Shown here in pieces: positions 1 to 4,888 of a DNA stretch of 5,288 nt; the stretch's first letter is position 1, and each line of letters opens with the position of its first letter. The stretch is from Cyclobacteriaceae bacterium (GTDB taxonomy: Bacteria; Bacteroidota; Bacteroidia; Cytophagales; Cyclobacteriaceae). The stretch covers positions 1 to 5,288 of the forward strand of contig JAUUZS010000345.1 in NCBI GenBank assembly GCA_030589835.1. Direction: 5' to 3'. The position numbers and the translations under genes are program-made. The notes beneath the pieces are model-generated. The model was not told the origin of the DNA and searched no databases. It saw only the letters and a program-made list of their open reading frames with translations.

Positions 1-133
1 ATTCAGTAGGAATAGTTTGGGCTCCTTGAAAAAGATCACTTCTATTATTTGTGAATTGATTAGTATAATGCAAGAGGTCACCGAAATGTTTCTTAACGAT
101 CTGGTAATCAGGTATAAATTCGAAATCTGCCAT
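1..133 (-). CDS. Unrecognised protein, N-terminal fragment, coupled to the integrase
   Basis: A reading frame starts at an ATG at 133 (minus strand) and stays open for 44 codons to the window edge. The product begins MADFEFIPDYQIVKK and continues through HFGDLLHYTNQF to TIPTE. I do not recognise a family. The visible part is hydrophilic and rich in aromatic residues, with no signal peptide or membrane segment, so a cytosolic protein is likely. The integrase stop codon (137-135) lies one base before this ATG. A good Shine-Dalgarno (GGAG at 143-140, six bases before the ATG) sits inside the last integrase codons, which is unusual in this window. Co-transcription and translational coupling with the integrase are therefore likely. 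It could be a directionality factor, a regulator or the first cargo gene of the element. The existence of the gene is well supported; its function is unknown. Confidence 0.7.
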   Translation of the reverse strand, partial: MADFEFIPDYQIVKKHFGDLLHYTNQFTNNRSDLFQGAQTIPTE

Positions 134-134
134 A

Positions 135-1364
135 CTAATCTCCAAAAATTTTATACATTGTTTTATCCGTTGAATCCATGTCCAGGTCTTCCAGGTATCC
201 CTGTGTAATTTTCAAATCAGAGTGACCAAGCGCTTTGGAAATGCCATAAAGATCATTGGTTTTTTTCCTTGCGATTTCCGCGAAACTATGCCGGGAAACA
301 TGAAAGGAGACTTTTTTATCAATTTCAGCCAGTGTAGCTAGTTCCTTCAAGAATTTATTGGTTTGGGCATTTTTACTGGAGATTTGTTTTTTAAGCAAAG
401 GGATATTTTTTTCATCAATTGACTTATCTAGTAATGGAAAAATATATTGAGTTTTTTTCTTCCCTTTAAGATCGTAGAAGTGTAGAATACCCTTGGCTTT
501 GCTATTTAATGGTATGGATTTGATGGCTCCTGCAGTTCCTGCAGTTTTGTTCATTGTGTAATGTAGACGACCTTCGTTAATGTTATTCCATTTTAGTACG
601 GCCAGATCCCCAAACCGGACACCGGCACAATAGAAAGAAAATAGAAAGTAATTTCTGGTGTGCCATAATTTTGTTCCTTCTTCCAATTCAAGGCCAATAA
701 TTTTTTCGATTTCTGGCTCAGTCAACCGCTCTTTATAGGTTTTTTCAGCTTTTAGGCGATATGAAAGAAATGGATTTTCTGAGTGTTCTATTATGTTTTC
801 ACTTATGGCTTGATTGATGATGGCTTTGATCACCTTTAAATCCGTATGAATAGTATTGGTTTTATTCCCCAATTTGTGTAAGTAGGCATCATAGTCCATT
901 AAAAAAGAGGTAGTTAAGTCTGAAAAATGTAGGTTTCTCTTTTTTAGAAATTTTTCAATCTTGTTCAATACATGTGTTCTTTTTTCGGCCGTTCGATACT
1001 GGCCTTTCGTTCTACATCTTTTAATTACTTTTTCTGCGTACACGAAAAATTCGGCCTGATCTGGATTGTTAATTTCATTTAGTACAGATTGAACGGATGA
1101 TTCTTTCTCTTTCAATTGATTTTCAGAGAACGCCTGATCCAGTTCCGATATTCGATGCTTAATCAATTTATTCAGTTGTTTGGCGTTTGGGTATGATTGC
1201 CTGATCCAGTGCCCAAACGTGGCTCCTTTGTTAAAGTATTGTTTCGGAATGAATTTCCCAAGAGCAATCCTCTTGTGTTTTCGGTTATGAGTGATTCGAA
1301 TAAGAATGGTATACCTTCCATCTTGTTTAGGTTTGCTATTGATTTCTACATTGAAGGTTGGCAT
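135..1364 (-). CDS. Tyrosine recombinase / site-specific integrase
   Basis: This 409-residue integrase catalyses site-specific strand exchange that inserts and excises a mobile element. Residues 1 to about 80 form an Arm-DNA-binding domain of the kind found in Bacteroidota integrases (beta-rich start, DGRYTILIRITHNRKHKRIALG). Residues about 105-205 form the SAM-like core-binding domain. Residues about 212-400 form the catalytic domain. The full active site is visible: Arg250 in AGVRFGDL, Lys273 in MNKTAG, His355 and Arg358 in FHVSRHSF, His381 in LGHSDL, and the nucleophile Tyr390 in TQGYLEDL. Length and motifs are normal, so the enzyme is probably active. The ATG at 1364 gives the complete arm domain. 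The gene reads away from a tRNA-like scar about 140 bases upstream, the usual place for an integrase at an element end, and is coupled to a gene starting at 133. The family call is secure; the type of element (prophage, ICE or island) is not. Confidence 0.95.
   Translation of the reverse strand: MPTFNVEINSKPKQDGRYTILIRITHNRKHKRIALGKFIPKQYFNKGATFGHWIRQSYPNAKQLNKLIKHRISELDQAFSENQLKEKESSVQSVLNEINNPDQAEFFVYAEKVIKRCRTKGQYRTAEKRTHVLNKIEKFLKKRNLHFSDLTTSFLMDYDAYLHKLGNKTNTIHTDLKVIKAIINQAISENIIEHSENPFLSYRLKAEKTYKERLTEPEIEKIIGLELEEGTKLWHTRNYFLFSFYCAGVRFGDLAVLKWNNINEGRLHYTMNKTAGTAGAIKSIPLNSKAKGILHFYDLKGKKKTQYIFPLLDKSIDEKNIPLLKKQISSKNAQTNKFLKELATLAEIDKKVSFHVSRHSFAEIARKKTNDLYGISKALGHSDLKITQGYLEDLDMDSTDKTMYKIFGD
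139..147 (-). promoter_or_regulatory. Shine-Dalgarno for the gene downstream of the integrase
   Basis: The minus strand reads TTTTGGAGA here, with GGAG ending six bases before the ATG at 133. The site overlaps the last integrase codons (Phe-Gly-Asp) just ahead of the stop. It fixes the start of the partial downstream gene and implies that ribosomes finishing the integrase can re-initiate there. The other starts in the window have no comparable motif. Confidence 0.6.
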
Positions 1365-1375
1365 GATGAATTTTA

Positions 1376-1401
1376 TTACTGAAACATTTTACTGAAACAT
1401 T
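1376..1401. repeat. Tandem 13-bp direct repeat in the integrase leader
   Basis: TTACTGAAACATT occurs twice with no gap, at 1376-1388 and 1389-1401. On the integrase strand it reads AATGTTTCAGTAA twice, ending 11 bases before the ATG. Back-to-back identical sites between promoter and start suit binding by a repressor or excisionase, or arm-type integrase sites. The repeat is directly visible; its role is inferred. Confidence 0.6.
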
Positions 1402-1407
1402 TATTGC

Positions 1408-1490
1408 TTTTTAATGCAACTAAGGTAATTCCATTAATTCATAAAACAAAGATAATGAATAGTTTATATATAAATGTGAAGCATTAAAAA
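1408..1490. repeat. 10-bp inverted repeat between integrase and att site
   Basis: TTTTTAATGC at 1408-1417 is the exact reverse complement of GCATTAAAAA at 1481-1490. A further AATGCAA at 1498-1504 repeats the one at 1413-1419 and forms GCATT-N12-AATGC with 1481-1485, immediately beside the tRNA-like sequence. The arrangement resembles arm and core binding sites flanking an attachment site, but the repeats are short and AT-rich, so chance is possible. Confidence 0.35.
1447..1454 (-). promoter_or_regulatory. Candidate -7 box for the integrase promoter
   Basis: The minus strand reads TATCTTTG, a perfect match to the Bacteroidota -7 consensus TAnnTTTG. It lies about 83 bases before the integrase ATG, giving a leader of roughly 75 bases that contains the tandem 13-bp repeat. 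No clear -33 TTG is seen at the expected spacing, only an AT-rich tract (TTTATATATAAA), so the call is moderate. Confidence 0.4.
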
Positions 1491-1506
1491 GTATTAAAAT
1501 GCAATA

Positions 1507-1527
1507 TTCGAGTCCAAGAGGAGGAGC
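1507..1527 (+). other. Attachment site: tRNA 3'-end fragment (tRNA-Asn-like)
   Basis: The sequence reads as a tRNA 3' end: T-loop TTCGAGT (1507-1513), T-stem 3' strand CCAAG (1514-1518), acceptor 3' strand AGGAGGA (1519-1525) and discriminator G (1526), with no encoded CCA. The 5' T-stem strand that should precede it (CTTGG) is replaced by GCAATA, and no tRNA body lies upstream, so this is not a whole tRNA gene. Discriminator G and an acceptor ending in AGGAG fit bacterial tRNA-Asn; that identity is from memory of the family. A partial tRNA 3' end next to an integrase is the classic att duplicate left by tRNA-targeting elements. The crossover would fall in or near the T-loop, with the element to the left and the native tRNA terminator to the right. 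Confidence 0.65.
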
Positions 1528-1541
1528 TTGAAAAATTGTTT

Positions 1542-1576
1542 AAAAGCCTGTAGGTTATTTACTTACAGGCTTTTTT
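1542..1576 (+). terminator. Rho-independent terminator after the tRNA fragment
   Basis: AAAAGCCTGTA (1542-1552) and TACAGGCTTTT (1564-1574) form a perfect 11-bp stem around an 11-base loop. The right arm runs into a six-T tract (1571-1576). It starts 14 bases after the tRNA-like 3' end, as expected for the native terminator of that tRNA transcript. The reverse strand also ends in a T-containing tract, so it may block transcription in both directions, insulating chromosome from element. Confidence 0.85.
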
Positions 1577-1791
1577 GTTGTATTCAAGTAAGCATATTCT
1601 GATTAGTTAATCCCAAATTATCAAGTGACATTAGCGAGTATAAGAGCCTCGAGCTTGGCCGGGCATGCTTTTCTGGATATTAAAAGGATCATTAATTATT
1701 TTTCGTATCAATTCCTATGTGACCTACCATTGTATTTGTACTAATGGCCTTGGGTTCACAGCTCATGATTCGGCATTTTGGGAAAATAGAA
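1577..1791. other. Gene-free stretch, no clear feature
   Basis: Between the terminator and the candidate promoter of the YD-repeat gene I see no RNA, no repeat longer than a few bases and no credible gene. A 62-codon plus-strand frame (1665-1853) has no recognisable product and runs through the next promoter and leader, so it is not called. Confidence 0.5.
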
Positions 1792-1799
1792 TAAATTTG
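1792..1799 (+). promoter_or_regulatory. Candidate -7 box for the YD-repeat gene
   Basis: TAAATTTG matches the Bacteroidota -7 consensus TAnnTTTG exactly. Transcription would begin near 1806, leaving about 50 bases of leader before the ATG at 1856. The only nearby upstream TTG (1778-1780) is too close to be a normal -33 element. The box supports 1856 over the earlier in-frame ATG at 1820, which would lie only about 14 bases from the transcript start. Confidence 0.45.
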
Positions 1800-1855
1800 T
1801 ACCGTTTTCCAAAACTAACATGGAGAGCGTATTCAGGACAAATCGTAAATTGACG

Positions 1856-2818
1856 ATGAAAAAGATGGTATTTGTTGTTATTCTATTTTGCTCAGATGTT
1901 CTTCTGCTTGCCCAAATAGAACCAATACAAAATAACGACACTTTAATAAGTGAGCTGAATTTAAAAGCTATTTCTTCATGCTATTATGCCAGCAAAGATA
2001 CGGCGATTGCAGAGGCCACAATAGTATTCAAAAAGGAATTTGATCGCCACGGAAAAGTCATGAATAAATATATCCTATCTCTTTGGGAAGGGGTGTCGTA
2101 TGAAAATGTTACAACTTTCAGATATGATAAAAAAAGTCAACCAATAGAAGAATCAATGTCTCAGAGAATTCTTAATTTAGGAAAAAGAGACCAGCAGTAT
2201 ATCGATTCTTTTGGCAATACTCCGCTTAATGAAATAGTTAGGTACGCCTACAATCAGGATGGTGATTTGGTGGAAAAAAATATTTTTACCTTCAGCATGG
2301 AGGAACTTTCGACAACGGCTAAGCCAAGCCAGAAAATACGATATGAATATGATTCTGGCATGCTCAAATCAGAACTTAGTTCTTCACCAAATTCCAGGAT
2401 TTTCAATAAAAATTTTACAATCGATTACCAATATGACAGTCTTAAGAATTTGATTAGGAAGATCATTACCTATGGCACTGATATGGATAAAAAGCGTGTT
2501 TCTAAATTTACCTACAATTTGGAAAATCTGCTGATTGAAGAAAAAGTGGAAGATAGCGGCATACCTCGCAACAACGCTCATTTTAAATACACCTATAATG
2601 AATCCGGATTGTTAAAAGGCAAATTGTATTTTGATCTGGAAGAAGAGGATTTTGTAGTCAATATTAGCTATGAATATGATGAACATGGCTATCGTATTGC
2701 CGGAGAAAAGGAAGTTGATTTTACGTATTATGCCAATGGCCTGATCCGCACGGAATTGTGGAAAGATGAAGTGAGCGATCTGATATTTTTCTTTGTATCG
2801 AAATATGAATTTTATTAA
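1856..2818 (+). CDS. Secreted YD-repeat protein
   Basis: This 320-residue protein has a Sec signal peptide (MKKMVFVVILF, then a hydrophobic run to LLLAQ, probable cleavage near residue 19 or 20) and is otherwise built of degenerate YD (RHS-like) repeats. The core pattern is aromatic-x-Tyr-Asp/Asn-x-x-Gly-x-Leu. Copies are visible at about 60, 87 (TFRYDKKSQPIEE), 128 (VRYAYNQDGDLVE), 161 (IRYEYDSGMLKSE), 189 (IDYQYDSLKNLIR), 217 (KFTYNLENLLIEE), 243 (FKYTYNESGLLKG), 270 (ISYEYDEHGYRIA) and 288 (DFTYYANGLIRTE), with a half copy at the C-terminus. Spacing is mostly 27-33 residues. Such repeats form beta-hairpins that stack into a solenoid or shell; the protein is probably periplasmic or surface-associated. 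There is no toxin domain, RHS core motif or lipobox (LFC lacks a small residue before Cys). An in-frame ATG at 1820 would add 12 residues before the signal peptide, so 1856 is preferred. The specific function is unknown. It converges on the gene ending at 2840. Confidence 0.8.
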   Translation: MKKMVFVVILFCSDVLLLAQIEPIQNNDTLISELNLKAISSCYYASKDTAIAEATIVFKKEFDRHGKVMNKYILSLWEGVSYENVTTFRYDKKSQPIEESMSQRILNLGKRDQQYIDSFGNTPLNEIVRYAYNQDGDLVEKNIFTFSMEELSTTAKPSQKIRYEYDSGMLKSELSSSPNSRIFNKNFTIDYQYDSLKNLIRKIITYGTDMDKKRVSKFTYNLENLLIEEKVEDSGIPRNNAHFKYTYNESGLLKGKLYFDLEEEDFVVNISYEYDEHGYRIAGEKEVDFTYYANGLIRTELWKDEVSDLIFFFVSKYEFY

Positions 2819-2839
2819 CCCTTAACCACTATTTTACAA

Positions 2840-3685
2840 TCAACTTGTTACTTCAAATACCTTTATCATGAAGTCACTTATCCGTTTTTGTAATTTTCTC
2901 GAAGTCCAGTAGCCAAAATGGGACAAGAGGTTCCAAAAGCTCAGCAGATTGCCTACACCAATCTGGATATCCCTTACCTTAGCATCGGCATAATATTTAT
3001 TTATAAACTTGATCGGGTAGCCCAGAGGATCATTTTTGTCATAGTAATTCTCCCAAATCGCAATACTTTTAAGTTCCGGAAGTATGTTTTGTGCCGGAAA
3101 TCGGATAGGCCGAAGGTCTTCAATTTTAACGGATGATGAAAAAATAGGAATATTGTTTCCTAGCGTAAACAATCCCACCAGGGTTTCAAATCGCTCAAAA
3201 GCAGTGGTTCCCTTAGGATCATTTTGTCCGGCTTGCTGCCTGTCCCAGATATAATTGTTTATGATTTCAGTACCCATCGAAGAGGCAATGATGATCAATG
3301 GCGTATTTTTATTAAGCTGCTTTTGTAATCTGCTTATGGATTGATATACCAGGGATTGTGTTTGCTCATATATCTTATTGGTGGAATTGGGTTTACCCCC
3401 AAAATTTATCAGGTCTGCGATGTTGGTAATCAGCAATCGTCTGAGCAGCTTCGATCTTAATCTCAATTCCTTATTTTCAAACATCCGTTCAATAAGTAAT
3501 TCTTGCTGACTTTGCATCGGTTCATACCAATCAATAAATTCATAAACAAGTTTATTGGTTTGAATACCATTTTTTTTGAGTCGGGTATTCAGGTGATTAA
3601 TAAATTTTTTTTGACGTTCAAATCCGGTTTTGCCGGATCCTCTGATTACCAGAATCCCAAGTTTTTTCATGGTTATATTATTCAT
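2840..3685 (-). CDS. Alpha/beta-hydrolase-like protein
   Basis: This 281-residue protein probably has an alpha/beta-hydrolase fold and would act as an esterase or lipase-like hydrolase, with no substrate suggested by the sequence. A first beta strand (KLGILVIRGSG, residues 8-18) is followed by charged helices. The nucleophile elbow is IIIASSMGTE: Ser136 sits in A-S-S-M-G, where Ala replaces the first Gly of GxSxG. Asp219 in NDPLGYP (after IWENYYDK) is the likely acid, and His256 in LSHFGYW the likely base, both in the order and spacing expected. There is no signal peptide or membrane segment, so it is probably cytosolic. The start is ambiguous: ATG at 3685 or ATG at 3670 (MKKLGILV), neither with a clear Shine-Dalgarno. 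The gene converges on the YD-repeat gene with 21 bases between stops and diverges from the SDR gene. The fold call is moderate to good; enzymatic activity is inferred. Confidence 0.7.
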   Translation of the reverse strand: MNNITMKKLGILVIRGSGKTGFERQKKFINHLNTRLKKNGIQTNKLVYEFIDWYEPMQSQQELLIERMFENKELRLRSKLLRRLLITNIADLINFGGKPNSTNKIYEQTQSLVYQSISRLQKQLNKNTPLIIIASSMGTEIINNYIWDRQQAGQNDPKGTTAFERFETLVGLFTLGNNIPIFSSSVKIEDLRPIRFPAQNILPELKSIAIWENYYDKNDPLGYPIKFINKYYADAKVRDIQIGVGNLLSFWNLLSHFGYWTSRKLQKRISDFMIKVFEVTS

Positions 3686-3766
3686 TGTTGATGGTATCTG
3701 AAATTTACTTAATTTTTGTCGAATAGAATATCATTTACTCGTAAAGAAAAACGGTTCCCGGCCAAT

Positions 3767-3786
3767 TGATTCTTGCAACAGAATCA
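3767..3786. promoter_or_regulatory. Candidate operator palindrome between divergent genes
   Basis: TGATTCT (3767-3773) and AGAATCA (3780-3786) form a perfect 7-bp inverted repeat around TGCAAC. Its centre is about 91 bases from the hydrolase start and 100 bases from the SDR start. A dimeric regulator acting on both genes could bind it. No T tract follows on either strand, which argues against a terminator. No regulator gene is visible in the window. Confidence 0.35.
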
Positions 3787-3832
3787 CAAAAATTATAAAA
3801 AGCTATTCAAAAAAAATAATGGTTATGATCTA

Positions 3833-3840
3833 TATAGTTG
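3833..3840 (+). promoter_or_regulatory. Weak candidate -7 box for the SDR gene
   Basis: TATAGTTG differs from the TAnnTTTG consensus by one base and lies 36 bases before the SDR ATG, giving a leader of about 30 bases. No -33 TTG is evident at the expected distance. The surrounding sequence is very AT-rich, so a chance match is possible. Confidence 0.25.
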
Positions 3841-3876
3841 TAATTTAATGTATCGATAATAGCACATCAATCAAAC

Positions 3877-4635
3877 ATGCAAATCAATCTAAAAAACAAA
3901 AATGCAATTGTAACGGGAGCTAGCAGAGGAATTGGCAAATCAATTGCTGAATTGTTGGTTGACTGTGGAGCCAAAGTAGCCTTGCAGTACAATCAAAATA
4001 CCAATCTTGCAAAAAAAGTAAAGGATAAGCTCGGGTCAAAAGTACATGTATATCAATGCGATTTTTCAGATGCCCTTGAGGTCAATGCATTTTTTAATAA
4101 AGTGATAAGGGATTTTAAAAAAATTGATGTAGTGGTAAATAATGCCGGTGTGGCAATAAAATCTGACCCTGAAAAGGATGATGTTGCCTGGATTGATGAT
4201 TGGCTGCAAACTATGGATATAAATTTGAATGCTGTTGGTCTGATAAGCAAGAAGGCAATCCAGCATTTTAAAACTATTGGAGGAGGAATCATCATAAATA
4301 TTTCATCGAGAGCAGCATTCAGGGGTGATACAAAAGACTATCTGGCATATGCAGCTTCAAAAGCGGGTATAGTTGGTCTCACGCGCTCGATAGCCAGGGC
4401 TTACGGCAAGGATGGAATCAAGGCTTTTTTAGTGGCCCCCGGATTTGTGCGGACCGGCATGGCCCAGGAATTTATTGATGAATATGGAGAAGAATATGCA
4501 ACAAGCGATTTGGCTCTCGATCACATGACCGAACCCAAAGATATCGCTCAGTTTGTTGCCTTTCTGGCAAGCGGATTAGCAAATCATGCTACTGGTGGCA
4601 CCTTCGATATCAATGCAGGAAGTTACGTTCATTAA
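3877..4635 (+). CDS. Short-chain dehydrogenase/reductase (SDR), FabG-like
   Basis: This 252-residue classical SDR would carry out NAD(P)(H)-dependent oxidation or reduction of a carbonyl/alcohol substrate in the cytosol. The Rossmann cofactor motif TGASRGIG is at residues 13-20; Arg17 in the glycine loop is often associated with NADP(H) preference. Asp62 (CDFSD) would contact the adenine, and NNAG is at 88-91. The catalytic residues are Asn116 (MDINLN), Ser144 (NISS), Tyr158 and Lys162 (YAASK). The PGFVRTGM segment at 188-195 follows, and the C-terminus has the usual GGTFDINAGSY. Length is typical for the classical family. The start at 3877 leaves the standard short lead-in to the first beta strand; no Shine-Dalgarno is seen. 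The substrate cannot be told: FabG-type ketoacyl reductases and sugar or alcohol dehydrogenases share these motifs. No fatty-acid genes are adjacent, so it is probably not the housekeeping fabG. It converges on the aminopeptidase gene. Confidence 0.92.
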   Translation: MQINLKNKNAIVTGASRGIGKSIAELLVDCGAKVALQYNQNTNLAKKVKDKLGSKVHVYQCDFSDALEVNAFFNKVIRDFKKIDVVVNNAGVAIKSDPEKDDVAWIDDWLQTMDINLNAVGLISKKAIQHFKTIGGGIIINISSRAAFRGDTKDYLAYAASKAGIVGLTRSIARAYGKDGIKAFLVAPGFVRTGMAQEFIDEYGEEYATSDLALDHMTEPKDIAQFVAFLASGLANHATGGTFDINAGSYVH

Positions 4636-4688
4636 TTTTATGGTTCTACCCTGAATTTAATGAAAAATTACAAATAATGTCGGAAAAC

Positions 4689-4795
4689 CGGAGACCGAAG
4701 TTAAAACGAGTAAAAAGTCTAAAGTTGGCTTAAGAAACATTAATAGTTGCTTATTCAAGGAGCCTCTTCTTCCGACTTCTGACTTCGGTCTTCCG
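4689..4795. repeat. Long imperfect hairpin between convergent genes
   Basis: AGACCGAAGT (4692-4701) pairs perfectly with ACTTCGGTCT (4782-4791). The stem extends by CGG/CCG past a one-base bulge (4689-4691 with 4793-4795). Within the 80-base loop, AAGTC (4715-4719) can pair with GACTT (4774-4778) and GGCT (4727-4730) with AGCC (4761-4764), giving a nested cruciform or RNA fold. T-rich sequence (GTCTTTTATT) follows on the plus strand. It lies between the SDR and aminopeptidase stops, so it may end transcription, or be a REP-like interspersed element. Confidence 0.5.
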
Positions 4796-4801
4796 TCTTT
4801 T
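4767..4801. repeat. Seven-base-period tandem repeat
   Basis: Five successive heptads read TTCTTCC, GACTTCT, GACTTCG, GTCTTCC and GTCTTTT, close to a GACTTCN consensus. On the opposite strand this is a purine-rich series of GAAGNC units. The array makes the right arm of the large hairpin, and the left arm (4680-4724) carries decayed copies in the opposite orientation. The period is seen directly; function is unknown. Confidence 0.5.
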
Positions 4802-4835
4802 ATTAGAAAGGTTTCCATTAAAATAACAGTAGAGA

Positions 4836-4858
4836 ACCAATTTTTAAAGATTATTGGT
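4836..4858. terminator. Weak AT-rich hairpin downstream of the aminopeptidase gene
   Basis: ACCAAT (4836-4841) and ATTGGT (4853-4858) form a 6-bp inverted repeat with an 11-base loop, 30 bases past the aminopeptidase stop on the minus strand. No strong T tract follows, so a terminator role is only a possibility. Confidence 0.2.
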
Positions 4859-4888
4859 ACACGCCCGACAATTAATTGAACTGGTGTA

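Noticed and set aside
17..208. 63-codon plus-strand open frame at the left edge
   Set aside because: It lies antisense across the partial minus-strand gene and the integrase end, both better supported by start signals or conserved motifs.
1430..1530. Complete tRNA gene ending at about 1527
   Set aside because: The T-loop and acceptor 3' strand are present, but the 5' T-stem strand, anticodon arm, D arm and 5' acceptor strand are absent upstream.
1665..1853. 62-codon plus-strand open frame ahead of the YD-repeat gene
   Set aside because: It has no recognisable product or Shine-Dalgarno, and it runs through the candidate promoter and leader of the next gene.
1820..1855. Upstream ATG at 1820 as start of the YD-repeat protein
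   Set aside because: It would place 12 charged residues before a textbook signal peptide and lies too close to the candidate transcription start; ATG 1856 fits better.
1856..1915. Lipoprotein signal in the YD-repeat protein
   Set aside because: The only cysteine near the signal peptide is preceded by Phe rather than a small residue, and the hydrophobic stretch continues after it.
4053..4295. Two overlapping minus-strand open frames inside the SDR gene
   Set aside because: They are antisense shadows of a gene with complete SDR motifs and show no recognisable protein features.
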